64,000 nt of DNA, taken from assembly GCA_020747015.1 (NCBI GenBank), contig JAGTJM010000105.1, forward strand, positions 1 through 64,000. The letters are read 5' to 3'. Under the pieces are notes generated by a model, which searched no databases, was not told the origin of the DNA, and saw only the letters and a list, made by a program, of their open reading frames with translations. Source of the stretch: Pyrenochaeta sp. MPI-SDFR-AT-0127 (Eukaryota; Ascomycota; Dothideomycetes; Pleosporales; Cucurbitariaceae). Made by a program: the position numbers and the translations under genes. Shown one piece after another: positions 33,242 through 44,588 of the stretch. The stretch's first letter is position 1; each line of letters opens with the position of its first letter.

Positions 33242-34309
33242 CTATGGTAGCAGAAGTATCTTTCCAATGTGATTTTGTTCTTCAAGCTTGTTGTGTGCGA
33301 TTTGAACTTCTTCAAGTGAGAACTTTTCCGAAATGATAGGATTGATCTTTCCCTCCGCTAACAGCCTTATAACTCTTGCTTGCTCTTCTCTCGTTGCCCC
33401 TCTCGAGCCTAGCATATCCAGGTGCTTTGCAAAGGCAAGCACGATATCAAGTTCGATCTTTGAACCTCCCATACTTGCGCCCATCACAACCCTGGCGCCT
33501 AGTTTCGCCACATGCATTCCTAGTGTAAGCATTGGTCCGCCCACAAGGTCGAGTACAACGTCAGGGCCCAGCCCTCTCGTGTGTTTTCGGATTTGCTGTT
33601 GGATGTCCTGATCGTGGTAGTTCAGGACAATGTCCGCACCTGCATCGAGCAGCGCTTGTTTCTTGCTGAGAGAGCCGGTTAATCCAATCACCGGACTCGC
33701 TCCTGCCAGCTTAGCTAGCTGCAGGCCGGCCGTGCCCATCCCACTTGAAGCACCGGTTATGAGGACGGAATCGCCTGGACGTACTTTGGCTCGAGCATCA
33801 ACCATATGGAGTACCGACGAGTACGACCAGAGACAAGGTGCTAGTTTATCATAAGGCAGATCTGACGGCGCCTTCAAGACAGTGATAGCCGGCCGGACGA
33901 TGTACTGTGCATAAGAACCCCACGCTTTGTGGCCCGGAATTTCAATAGTAGGACACAAGTTATCAAAACCCTTTACGCAAAACTCGCACTCTCCGCAAGC
34001 AGGGGCCGTCATCTGAACAACTCGGTCCCCAACACTGAACGACTTCACCTCTGAACCAACAGCAACAACTTCACCAGCGGCCTCGCGGCCCAGCTGAAAA
34101 GGAAGGCTGAAAAATTGATCACGGCCGGGTATCCCCTTGAGATGGCCTTTGCGATATTCCAAATCCCACCATGTAATAGTAGCCGCGTGAACACGAATTA
34201 AGACCTCGATAGCGGACGGAGAGGGGATAGGGTGTGTTTCGACCTTGAGAACTTCAGGCCCTCCATACTCGTATAGCCGTACCGCTGTCATCGTAGTTGA
34301 GCCGGTCAT
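33242..34309 (-). CDS. Zinc-type alcohol dehydrogenase-like (MDR superfamily) oxidoreductase
   Basis: An uninterrupted 355-aa ORF with the N-terminal GroES-like domain (GGPEVLKVETHPIPSP; GREAAGEVVAVGSEVKSFSVGDRV) and a Rossmann domain (VLITGASSGMGTAGLQLAK, about residues 180-200). Four structural-zinc cysteines are present (Cys105, 108, 111 and 119 in CGECEFC...NLC). The catalytic-zinc ligands of true alcohol dehydrogenases are absent: the Cys-Gly-x-Asp site is replaced by TWWDLEYRKG and GHE by GRE. It is thus expected to act as an NAD(P)H quinone or enone reductase rather than a zinc ADH (family knowledge plus inference). ATG 34309 is used; Met7 is an alternative start. Intronless. It might be a peripheral member of the catabolic cluster but lies 6 kb away across a RIP block. 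Confidence 0.88.
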   Translation of the reverse strand: MTGSTTMTAVRLYEYGGPEVLKVETHPIPSPSAIEVLIRVHAATITWWDLEYRKGHLKGIPGRDQFFSLPFQLGREAAGEVVAVGSEVKSFSVGDRVVQMTAPACGECEFCVKGFDNLCPTIEIPGHKAWGSYAQYIVRPAITVLKAPSDLPYDKLAPCLWSYSSVLHMVDARAKVRPGDSVLITGASSGMGTAGLQLAKLAGASPVIGLTGSLSKKQALLDAGADIVLNYHDQDIQQQIRKHTRGLGPDVVLDLVGGPMLTLGMHVAKLGARVVMGASMGGSKIELDIVLAFAKHLDMLGSRGATREEQARVIRLLAEGKINPIISEKFSLEEVQIAHNKLEEQNHIGKILLLP

Positions 34310-34373
34310 TCTGCTGAGTGTGCGATTGTTTGGCTATTAATGTGGGCTACTACGACGAGATGGTTCGGGAGAT

Positions 34374-34437
34374 TGTTTGACTTGAATATTGCTTGACTTG
34401 GAGGTTGCTTGACCGGAAGATTGCTTGGCTTGAATAT
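34374..34437 (+). repeat. Four 16-bp tandem repeats upstream of the MDR gene
   Basis: Units TGTTTGACTTGAATAT, TGCTTGACTTGGAGGT, TGCTTGACCGGAAGAT and TGCTTGGCTTGAATAT follow one another without gaps, starting 65 bp upstream of the MDR start codon. A regulatory role is possible but untested. Confidence 0.8.
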
Positions 34438-35527
34438 TTCGCAGAGATTAAAAGAGATTTCAAAATATTGTAGTAGAGTTGTTTCAAACTTTTCACTTTA
34501 TTGAGAATTAGAGTGCTAAGAGCATTTAGCCAGCACGTTTCCTAGCCTCCCCGTCTCCCTCTTTCGAAAACAAGCCCTGCGGTCTCGTCGGTACTCACCA
34601 AGGCCGAAATTTGCGAAGGTGAGCCACAGATAAGGCCTCCCGTCCCCTAGGAGGACGCTTCGTAACACCCCATCACCCGATTCAGCTTCAGAGGCAAAGG
34701 AGTGGGGTTCAAGGCCAATACAACCTTAGTTCTGTGGTGTCGGTGGGGTCGGTGGGGTAGGTAGACTTGGTGATATGGGGTCACGCTGCCACCAAAGCTT
34801 GTTGGAGCTACGTCGGGACTGTGTCTGACATGGTTTGGTTGCAAATAGATAGTCTATCCTACTCTATCTTCAGCCATTAGAGGAGAACAGGACAAACAAT
34901 GTACCGTCTGGCATAGCTGTCTCAGGGCAATTGGGACCGTCTTCCAAACGACTGGTAGTGTGCCCAAAGTAGCTCTCCTTTCCAAGATGGCGTTTCCTCG
35001 ACGGCTTTCAGCGCCTCGGCCTTTGGAATGTGTTTCTATTTCTTGACATGGCCGCGTAATTCACCTTGGACACAATCTTTCGGATGTGTTTTGGGGACTC
35101 CGTTCAGTCACTCAACACCCTCTCAATTAATCACTGGATGACTTGCTTCTCGAACCCATTATGCCTCAGATTGATCTGACATCTTCCATATTTCCAAGTC
35201 GAGAGGCTGATCGTTGTTTCTCAGAGAATACATTATGCAATCTTTTCCTTCGTCCCTCTTGCAAATTTCAGCCACTAAAATGCGCAGCTCAAAGCAAGTT
35301 GCTTTTCGTTCTGAATATAGATGATGCTCTGGTGATTTGCAATGGTGATTGCAGGCTGTGTGAAGAGCTCAGAAGACTGCATCCAGGTAGATATATGGTC
35401 AATCTGGTTCAGGACTTATCGAGATAAAGATAAGCATTCTCAATCAATTTCGCGTCTTGGGTGAATCTCTAAACATGAATTAGCTCTAGTGGACTAATCC
35501 TTTACATCAGGCTTCGGAAGAACAGCT
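34438..35527. other. Intergenic, no supported gene
   Basis: Short ORFs only. No convincing motif. Confidence 0.45.
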
Positions 35528-35907
35528 ATGATGATATCAAGCATTCTTCAGCATCTTATGAAGAATCCTGGAACCTGTGAACGACTGCGCGAGGATCTTA
35601 CTACATTGCCACCTAATAAGACATTAATGTCGTCTATTTACCAATTCGAGGGTAGGCCCTACTTTGAAGCTTGGGTCTTGTTTTTGCGAGTCCATTACGG
35701 ATGCCACGAGTTGTATCAAGAAGAGGGCTCTGTATTTGGTAATCATGGCGTACTAGCTGGGGTGAATGAAGTTTATCGGTCCGCTGCGCGAGATATTGAC
35801 GAGAGTGTCTTTACAGAGCCCTTCTGTTTTCTCTCGAAGCGGTGACTGTCTGAAAATTCGAACTATATCATTGAAGCCTGGATCCCGTATTCGAAGGGGA
35901 GTCGTAA
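35528..35907 (+). pseudogene. Cytochrome P450 C-terminal relic
   Basis: One frame preserves P450 landmarks in order: ISSILQHLMKNPGTCERLRED (helix I-J), PYFEAWVLFLRVHYG in place of the helix K (ExxR) region, a decayed stretch in the PERF region, and EAWIPYSKGSRNCI, the heme-binding loop (canonical FxxGxRxCxG) with the Cys kept. A TGA at 35843-35845 and another right after the heme loop close the frame, and ExxR is lost. N-terminal two thirds are not recognisable upstream. It is not RIP-saturated, so it decayed mainly by other mutation. Confidence 0.75.
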
Positions 35908-37100
35908 TTGCATCTGACAGCAGTAAACGTGGGGAAAATCCTGACCCAAAAATATGAGTGATTGACTAAGATGTTCAGGATGTCAATAGTCGAGACAAAG
36001 CTGTTTGTGGCACATTTTGTTGGAACGCCTGGTTAAGCATGCTATAAATCCTCTGAGAGTGTTGCTCAGCGAATCCTAGAGGTCGGTTCCTATGTGAAAG
36101 GTTTACATTAATTGAATGAATGCAGGACAATATAGAGTCTTCACGGGCATTGAAATCGGGCGAAACAATTGATTCAGTGAGGGCGAAAAATGGCATTCTT
36201 CTATGAAGCATATAGTACTTCGCAAAGTTCACTCCTACTTGTGACGGCATTCAAATTGACCATCTGTCGAACTCCATCAATCACTAGCTTAAAACAGATA
36301 CAAGTGTAAGTAGTTGGAACTCTATTCAGCTCGAAGAGTTGGGTCGAAGTGTTTGAGAGGTCAACATCGAACATGGATCAGACTTACTACCTAGGTACGT
36401 AATCAAAGAACCATCATTATTTAGAGAACGTGTCATTGGATTGTCATTTGCTGCGGCAGCTCCTCCGCCCAGCTCAGCGCTGTCGAAGGGTGGCTTGATG
36501 TTATGGGATTACCAAAGCTGCATATTAAACGCAGCGGTGAAATTGTTTGCAACTAAAGGTGAAACCTCTTTCGCCTTGAAGTCAAGGACGAGATAATGAT
36601 ATAGTCTAGCAGCCCCTCATTAGCTATAGAGGCTTTCTTACTCTAGGTACTAACATCTCCCCCTCCAGTAATATTTTAGGAGGAAGCCGAATAACTTTTT
36701 AAGGGAACCGACTATATCTTGTCTTTATTTTCGCCTTAACTATATACTTGAACTGTGGAAGAAATTCTGCCTTCTATTCCAGACAAAGAAGTTTAAGGTA
36801 TAGCTTGAAGCAGTTATTAAAAGGTAGAGACGCATTGGGTGCCCTAGACCTGATCAGCTCGCTTGTGGAACACGTTACTGCACGCACCCTGCTATGCGGT
36901 AACTCGATACTTGTTACGTCTAAAATATTCCTTGCGAAGCTAAGACCTGATTGGGAAGGCATTCCGGTGGCTGCTTCAGACCCTTACCCGGCCAGATTAT
37001 TACCCTCCGGACATAACATGGACTGTGTGCCGAAATCGCCGATGGGACCCGTTTTCGCTATTCAAGTCTTCTTAGAAACCCGAAATAGCCTACGGCCTAA
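35908..37100. other. Intergenic, no supported gene
   Basis: Balanced composition, short ORFs only. An ORF of 123 codons at 36748-37119 and its minus-strand counterpart show no recognisable motif. The region ends at the next AT-rich block. Confidence 0.45.
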
Positions 37101-37379
37101 CTACTCTAGGCTAGATTAGTCTAGAGTAGAGTATAAGGTTAGACCTTAGGCTATAATAGCTAAGATATAGAGAAATAAGTATAATAATATAGGTAATAGG
37201 GGGTTCTAAAAGAGATCTAATATAACTTAAAGGTATATAGAAGTATAGTACTAGTAATAAAGTTTCTTCCGCGCTAGCGTAACGCGTTTCCTTATAATAT
37301 TAATAACTTAACTTTATAGTATTATAACTATACTACTATAATACTAAATTCTTTAGGAAATAGACTAAAATACGTATAG

Positions 37380-38360
37380 AGGGCCTAACTTATTAGTTAA
37401 GTAGTAGAATTAAATTATTAGGAGGCTATATAGTAGCGCTATAGTTACTAAAGTTACTAATATATATAGCTATACTAAATACTATATATATAACCTTAAG
37501 AAAAAATATTACTAAATAGATATAATATAAGATAAACCTTATAGTAGTAGACTACCTATACTATTACTTTATTAGAAAAAGATTATCTATTAAAAAGTAT
37601 AAGTATAGCTAAAAATTAAGTATAAGGAGCTAGCTAAAGTAGTAGTAATTATAAATATAGATAGTACCTTAATAAAGCTACTTTACTTATATATATTATA
37701 TAAATTTCTTAAAAGATAAGGTCTTACTAAATCTCTTTATAAAAAGTATCCTAAGCTAAACTATATATATATATTAAGGTATCTTAAGTTCTATAGTAAG
37801 TACTTAGTTTAGAAGGGCTTAGGCTATAATAATAAGTAGGTTTTTTAATATCTATAGGAGAAATAGAAGCTAGTAATACTATAAACCTATAGAATAAGTA
37901 GGGTACTAGTATAAATAGTATAGGTATTAATATAGCTAGATAAATATAGATATAGAAGAAGAAGCCTACTAGTTATAATAGAGTATAATTTAGATACTCT
38001 AAAAGGTAGCTACTCTATCTAAAGTTATATAAAGGCCCTAATAAAAGGCCTCCTATCTTATTAGTATTATTCTTAGCTTTTTATATAGGATAATACGCGT
38101 ATTTATATAAGTATAGTAATATATATATTCCTAAGTAACTACTATATTATAACTATTAAATAGCTAGTATACTTACCTAATCTTAACCTAATTAAGTACC
38201 TCTAGTAGTATCTTAAAAAGTATATATATAAATTCTATTTATAGTATAATAATTATAGTATAGCTAAGGAAGAGTAGAATAGCTTTTATAGTATATTAAA
38301 AGAGTACTAGTATTATATACTAGCTAAGCTAATCTAATACCTTATCTTAAGTATACTATA
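37380..38360 (+). pseudogene. Tc1/mariner transposase relic, RIP-degraded
   Basis: Near 38,085-38,215 the plus strand reads, with stops taken as Gln/Trp, QDN-x-RIY, then NYYIITIK-stop-LVYLPNLNLIKYL-stop-(stop)YLKKY. This parallels the Tc1/mariner catalytic block QDNAxxH ... WPAxSPDLNPIExxWxxLK. An N-terminal helix-turn-helix-like stretch precedes it (RIEGLTYQLSSRIKLLGGYIVAL, about 37,380-37,450). Every CpA is mutated. Terminal repeats were not identified. Confidence 0.65.
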
Positions 38361-38529
38361 ATAAATTACTATATATAAAGTAGTATAAGAATAGTAAATA
38401 AAATATTAATTATATATATAACTCCTACTTTAAAAAAAATTTAATTATATTATATATTAACTAAGATATATAGTATTAAAGTTTAGTATATATATACTTA
38501 TATAGATAGCTTATATACTAGCGGAAGAA

Positions 38530-38740
38530 ACTTTATTTCTATAACTATATATACTATATTAAATACCTAAGAAGATCCTCTATTTCTATAGATCTAGTAT
38601 AAAAGGATAAAAAGAACTTATTCTACTATCTACTACTAAGAACTTCTTTATATATATAGAGGATAGAAGTAATAGAATCTATTTAGGGTAGTATTAAAGA
38701 TAGGTCTAATACTCTCTTAGTAGCTCTTATTCTATACTAG
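38530..38740 (+). repeat. Repeat family A, copy 3 (partial)
   Basis: Shares TTCTATAGATCTAGTATAAA, CTACTATCTACTACTAAG and AGGTCTAATACTCTC with the other copies. Confidence 0.7.
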
Positions 38741-38789
38741 AGTATATACTCTACCTCTATTCTTATATAATACTTAGAGGCTTATTATA

Positions 38790-39090
38790 ATAATATAGGT
38801 ACTAAAGAGTTCTAAAAAGAAACTAAGTATAACTTAAAGGTATATAGGAGTATATACTATAGTAGATAACTAAGAATACCTCTATTTCTATAAGTCTAGT
38901 ATAGAAGGATAAGAAGAACTTATCCTACTATCTACTACTAAAGAGCTATCTTTATATATAGAGAAATAGGAGTAATAGAGTCTATTTAGGATAGTATTAG
39001 AGGTAGGTCTAATACTACCTAAGTAGAACCCTTCTCTCCTATAGGAACGCGTATATATCTCTATTTCTATATAATATTTATTATAAAAAC
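38790..39090 (+). repeat. Repeat family A, copy 4
   Basis: Nearly colinear with 23105-23374 and its continuation at 30142, including ATAGGAACGCGTATA. It shows the sequence of the uninterrupted Gypsy target. Confidence 0.75.
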
Positions 39091-40010
39091 CTATATAAGG
39101 CTATATACTATTAGTAGATATAGATTAATTATTATTTATAGCTATAAAAGCTATTACTCTATTAAATTTTAAAATTATTATAAAGAAAAAAATATAGTAC
39201 TTCTTTATAAACTAGCTTATTTATTATACTTATTATAGTCTTTTAATATTACTTACTTTCTACTATTAAAATATAAGTATAGTAATATAATCTTAGGCTT
39301 AGTATATAAATATATATATTATATTAGTAAATTTTTTTACTAGCCTTTAAAATAACTTTTAAGTAGTTAATAATAAAGAAGAATATATAAGCTAGCTTTA
39401 GAAATAGTAGTTTAATACTATATAATACTTAAGAAATTAAGACTTAAAGTATTCTTATTTAATAGAAAGTAAAAAACTATTCTAGATCTATTATAAGTTT
39501 ATTAGATAGCCTATAAATAAGTACTACTAAAGAAGAAAATTAATTATCTTTAAACTATAATTAGTAAGTAGAATAAGTATAAAAGCTATAAGTAGTAATA
39601 TATATAGATAAAGAAAACTCTTACTATTAGTAAAGCATAAGAAGTATTCGCTAAATAAGTAAATAGTAGTTATAGTAATAGTAAAAAAGTATTAAAAGAG
39701 TCTAAGAAGAAAGATAGTATAAGTATTATAAGTAGACTAGATATAATATATATATCTATAAAGTAGAGATTAATAATACTAGTAATAGTAATAATTTAGA
39801 TAAATAGATTAGCTTACTAGAGTTCTCTATATCTTATTATTATAGTATATAGTTTTATCTTAATATTAATAAGCTAGTAAGGTATAACTAACTTTCTTAG
39901 GTAACTAACTTATAACCTATATTATAATAAATACTTTACTATAAAGTAAAAGACGTAGGTATATAACTTTACTCTTACTATATATAGTACTATCTTTCTA
40001 GAACTTAGGA
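39091..40010. other. AT-rich RIP zone, last block before the cluster
   Basis: No gene. 39,470-39,770 has a charged coding-like relic on the plus strand (for example KKVLKESKKKDSISIISRLD), possibly the C-terminus of a pogo/Fot1-type transposase, but too decayed to assign. The transition to normal composition is sharp at about 40,010. Confidence 0.45.
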
Positions 40011-40665
40011 GGTATGGAAATGAGGTTATATAGCTCTATCTTGGTGTCGCGCTAGCTACACAGGGTTATGTGACCTCAACGTGACTCGGAGCGATATTAA
40101 TCATAGGTCGATCGAAACATTGTAATGGAAATAGTACTACTGCGACTTGTCCCTAACTTTTCGATATACTCAAGGAGACTTAGGTATCATTTCCTTATAC
40201 TCGAGAGTCATAGTATTAGCGAAATCTCCCGACTGAGACACCCGGCCGAGCGATCTTGACTCGTTAGTTCTGGACTTTGGAGGCGGGGGTGGGGACGCGT
40301 GCGGGGGCGATTTGCCAGATTTGGTTAAGAGTGCATTACCTATTGGCTTGCTCCTTTAAAGTCTCTCACCGCGTTACAATCAATCAATCTCTACGTTACA
40401 ACCATTCAACACCGCATCTTCGTCGACTGTATTATATCAATGTCATTGTACCATCTCACCACGCCACCCTTCACAGTTGAAGCAGCGGTAGATCAAAGCC
40501 CAGAATAGTATGCCTGCGGTTGATTTGGAGAGGCCTCTAGTAGGAGCAAGACGGGAAGGAAATTCACCTGCCGTACACACTGTCGCTGTCGGACATCGTG
40601 GTGTGACGAAACACTCAGAACTCAACACTCAAGTCTCGACCTTCTAACATAACCGGCCAGCCAGC
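40011..40665 (+). promoter_or_regulatory. 5' region of the cluster regulator
   Basis: Immediately follows the RIP block. It contains GTGGGG at 40289-40294 inside a G-rich tract and a pyrimidine-rich leader before ATG 40666. No gene is supported here. Confidence 0.4.
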
Positions 40666-43174
40666 ATGGATCTCGCCTCGGGAGGATCGATCCAGAGGAA
40701 GGACTCATTGAAATGCCCGAGCTGTGATCGGACATTTGCACGCACTGAGCACCTCACAAGACACATGCGTTCACGTGAGAACCCCCCGCAGGTATATGCC
40801 ATGCATATATATATATGTTGGTTCACCGCATACTGACGTGCCAAATGGTCAGACCGAAACGAGAAACCCTTCAAGTGCATCTATTGCAACAGCACCTTCA
40901 CGCGCAAGGATGTGATCAAGCGCCACCATTTGCGCTATCACCCTCACATCCCTCAAGTCGCCGTGACAAGTAACTCACCTTCTGCGCCGCCATCGGCGCA
41001 GGACCGTGGTGTGGTAAGACCTACCGCCATGGAGCAGAGGCAGAGGGAATCGCCACCACAGCATCAAGAGAACAATATAACAGCTGCGCCGCCGACATCA
41101 ATGGCGATTGACCCAATATTGGAACTGGAGGACTACCAAGACAGCCTCCTTGCGCTTCCCAGTACTACTCAACCAATCTTGGATCTCAGTGGCACAATGG
41201 GTGCCTTCCTGGATGATATGGATTATGGGATCGCGGCAAATGAGTGGGTGTTCAGCAACTTTGATGGAGGATCAAACAAGTATTTCAATAATATCACAAA
41301 TATACCTTTTCCAAATCCAAATCCGCCTCCAACAACTTCCTCGCCCTCGAGTCTCTCAACCGAACTCAGTCATCGATTTTGGCGGGGTTCGTCCGAAGTT
41401 TCAGCAGCCAAAAGACTTCAATTGGTGGAAGAGGTAGCCAGTGTAATCAATCTGGTAAGTACTGAGCTTATCAAGCTTCCGTAGTGTGGAGATTGATAAG
41501 AAATGAATGTAGGATCAAGACAGGGGGAGCTTTGACATCCCATCGTGTTTGGCGCTTGAGAGACTACTCACAAGTTTCTTCGAAGTCTTTCTTCTATATC
41601 TTCCATTCATTCACGTCCCAACCTGGAAAGCAGAGACAGCCCATCCCTGCGTCTTGTTAGCCATGGCTGCCTTGAGCGCTGGTTACCATAAAGAACACGA
41701 AACCTCCCAGAAACTGTATCTAACAGCCCGCCTCTCCGTCACAAAACATGTAAACCGGTCCCTCCTTCCTTGGGCTTCGTAGGATCTCTAACTAGTGGCA
41801 GCTCGGGTCGAGTTGTGCGTGGACGACGGAGCAACCAATATGGCTAATTCAGTCGATTTTGACCTTGATGGCTTTGGGCACAGTTAGCGGCAAGCTTGCC
41901 ACTTGCAATGAGGCCTTGTCCTGGGCGCCCCTTTTGGCAAATGTAAGCCTTAACTAGGACTCATACTACCTAAACACCTTTGAATGAAGTTATTGAACTG
42001 TGTAGGCCATCCGTTTGAAGAGAACGCCTGAGCTCGATGTCCCAGATAATAATTTAGACTTGCTCACGACATGGGAGAGGTGGATTGAGTACGAAACAGT
42101 AGTGAGGTATGGTTTGGCCTCCTGTGCTTGGCTTGGAACGGTGAAGTAACTAAGTCACAGGACCAAATCCGCAGCTTTCTGCTATTTGAACAACCTGAAT
42201 GTCTGCTTTAATATTGCGCCCCCGCTTCTGAATTGGGAAATGAACAATACTCTCCTCCCCACTGAGGAAACCGAGTGGACATCCCCCACACCCGAGGCGT
42301 GGTTTGAAGGCAGAAATCATTCCCCTCACTCACCTGTCCGCTTTTCGGAAGCCTTGGTCTCTCTCTCGTCGCCAACACCACCGGCACACGCCATCAAAAT
42401 GAGCGTTTTCGGGACATATGTCATGCTGCATGCCATCGTGCAGCGGATGTGGAGGTTTCAACAAGATATATGGATAGTAAACAGCGTACCAGGCTATTTG
42501 TCGATGTCCTATATCGTTGTCCAGAGATGGCGTGCCTGCTGGGAAGAGAATGTGGAATCTTCTTTGTCGCCTCGCAATCCTCGTGGAGCCGTCTCATCGA
42601 GTGCGGCCGCCCTTCTTCGACTGGTGCACATGCGATTGCACACAGACTTCTCGGCTGTCCGATCCGCTATAATTACTCATGACGTGGAGAAAATTGCACA
42701 GAGCATGAAGACGCTCTCTATAACTATTAGCAATTCAAGCATTGCGACTGTTCTGCCAGCTATCAACGCACTGCGAACGCGGGTCAAGATGGGGATGGCC
42801 CTGAAATCCTGGGGATCCAAATCCCCGCATAGCGTGCAGGTCCACCTTGTCTCCATCGAATGCTGTGGGTTTTGGGCCGTCTATTCTGTATGTGGCAATG
42901 CTGATATATATGTGCAGGCCTGTTCTCGAGTGCTTGGATGAGTGAAATTTCAGCTCGCCCCGAGGTTGAATGGACACCTGATGAGTTAGAGTGTGTCCGA
43001 CTTGTGAGAGAGACACTCGGAGAAGTTGACATGGACCCGGCTAACGCGCAAAAACCTTACGGGACGCAATTGGTCTACGCTTGGGCTTTAATATTTGAAC
43101 GCTGTGCTATATGGGGTCTTCAATCGATTCTTGGAGACGCGCTAAAGTTATATGCTGAAAGTCTGCCATCTTAG
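40666..43174 (+). CDS. C2H2 zinc-finger transcription factor with fungal-specific TF domain
   Basis: Predicted exons 40666-40774, 40853-41454, 41513-41749, 41796-41942, 42006-42106, 42161-42864 and 42918-43174 keep one frame and give 718 aa. All introns are 46-78 bp and GT-AG. Splicing across intron 1 restores two tandem C2H2 fingers: Cys17, Cys20, His33, His37 and Cys45, Cys48, His61, His66, with an H-x-NEKPF linker. Finger 1 has the helix RTEHLTR, the RxEHxxR type of CreA/Mig1/Msn2 proteins that read GGGG-like sites (family knowledge). The middle half is a fungal-specific TF domain (FFEVFLLYLPFIHVPTW; QPIWLIQSILTLMALGTVSG; ERWIEYETVVR). Nuclear; probably the pathway-specific regulator of the cluster to its right (inference). 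The last two introns are the least certain; the last donor is GTGGGT. Confidence 0.85.
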
Positions 43175-43658
43175 GAGTGAGGTAACTCTGCAGAGCAATC
43201 TATCCGGCGCTACTTCACTGGTTTGACTGAGGTTTCGATCACCGCGAGAACAAGGATCTCTGTCGGCATACCGTATCGAAGGTATGGCACGAATGTGGTT
43301 AGCCATGGTATGCGAACACCGCTAGGAGTCTCACGAAGTCGGGTCATATAGGCCACATGAAGGGTACTATCGATCCCTTGCTTAATAATACTCAAGTGGC
43401 CAGTCATCGCGATAAGCTCGGTCTGGTAGGATAGTTAAAGTCATTGACCAAGTGTCCCAGGCAACTGCACTGTCATCTATTGATGCGGTGGCACCATATT
43501 TCATTTTCATATTCTCTTTGTGAGTTTAATCTGCCCTTTGCGGAACAAAGACCGGTTAGTACCTACCTAGGTATTCCTCATTTCCAACTTAAACGGACGC
43601 CAAGCTTCAAATACTGCACATAATCTACCTGTGGCTCTCCTGAAATTCCCAGAGCACC
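43175..43658. other. Convergent intergenic region
   Basis: 3' ends of the regulator and the NmrA-like gene face each other. No ORF or repeat is supported. Confidence 0.5.
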
Positions 43659-44588
43659 TTACTTAGCTGAATCACCAAGTAGCATTTTCGCCAACTCTGC
43701 AGGAGACGTCGCTGGCCGGTTCAGCAACCATTCTGTGACACGCGGGTTTCCAGGCAAGCCTCTATCATTGTAGTACAGCAGCATTCTAGCCGGCCCCTCT
43801 TTCCATTCAAGTTCCACATTGGAGTCGCCAAAGATGTTCTTCGAGTAGATTTCTATCACTTGTTCGTATGGCGCCTGCTTGATCCTTATGTTCTTCCCGA
43901 TGACTTTTCCAATGGCCTGGATGTAGTCGACGTATTTGGTGGGCCAGGTGCTCACAATCTGGTATGTTGCATAGAAATGCTTTGATCGCTCTTCGATCAC
44001 TTTGACCGAGGCCTCGGCAAAGTCGTACACGCAAGAGAAGGAAAAGGCAATCTCTGGGTTTTGAGTGGCCATAAAGACTGGGTCTGGTTCTGGCGAATCT
44101 TTGAGTTGTAGGATCCGGGCCATCGTGTTGTCCATAAAATGGCTGGGTTGCAACACTGTCCAAGCCAAGGGCGACTCACACAGATACTCTTCAATCTCCC
44201 GCTTTCGATCGTGGTTCAGCATCTTCCGGAGATGGGTGTGCAGGACCGAGCTGAAGACGAAATGGGAGAATTTCGAGCCGGGCTTTCGTGACTCCTCGGT
44301 CGCCGCGGCGACGACATTGATGCCGTACCGTGTCTCGTGTGGCTCGAAGCCCGGACTGACATAGTATACGACACTCACACCGTCCACAATCTTTGCACAA
44401 TCGTGTGGGTCATCAAGATTAGCTCGAAAAACCTCGGCGTCGGGATACTGTTCTTGCAGACGCACGAGAGAGGATGACGATTTCACGACAAGTCGAAGCT
44501 TGTAGCGAAGTGATCGTAGATAGAGGCGTGGGATGATCTGGCTGCATTGCTTACCAGAGGCGCAGGTGAGAGCGATGAGTTCGGGCAT
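43659..44588 (-). CDS. NmrA-like NAD(P)-binding protein with an altered glycine motif
   Basis: A single 309-aa ORF. The N-terminus (LIALTCASGKQCS, residues 4-16) is where NmrA-like atypical SDRs have TGATGxQG: two glycines of the dinucleotide motif are Cys here (GGC to TGC would be one base each). The rest is family-like: RLVVKSSSSL in place of the R-x-V-R phosphate-binding loop, ANLDDP, VYYVSP, HFVFSSVLH, LAWTVLQPSHFMDN. NmrA-type proteins either sense the NAD(P) redox state as transcriptional co-regulators or act as reductases/isomerases. The missing glycines argue for weakened cofactor binding. It is divergent from the dioxygenase gene across an 858-bp shared promoter. Confidence 0.82.
   Translation of the reverse strand: MPELIALTCASGKQCSQIIPRLYLRSLRYKLRLVVKSSSSLVRLQEQYPDAEVFRANLDDPHDCAKIVDGVSVVYYVSPGFEPHETRYGINVVAAATEESRKPGSKFSHFVFSSVLHTHLRKMLNHDRKREIEEYLCESPLAWTVLQPSHFMDNTMARILQLKDSPEPDPVFMATQNPEIAFSFSCVYDFAEASVKVIEERSKHFYATYQIVSTWPTKYVDYIQAIGKVIGKNIRIKQAPYEQVIEIYSKNIFGDSNVELEWKEGPARMLLYYNDRGLPGNPRVTEWLLNRPATSPAELAKMLLGDSAK

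Noticed and set aside
34860..35060. Possible relic of the Gypsy antisense ORF C-terminus on the minus strand
   Set aside because: Only a short stretch (GTCTTCCAAA and an EAL-x-AV-like phrase) looks similar to 29150-29280; too weak to claim.
36748..37119. 123-codon plus-strand ORF and a 62-codon minus-strand ORF at the same place
   Set aside because: Neither shows a recognisable family; the frame has no intron or neighbour context to support it.
38700..38800. A third Gypsy element near repeat A copies 3-4
   Set aside because: No LTR ends or pol motifs are present there; only repeat family A.
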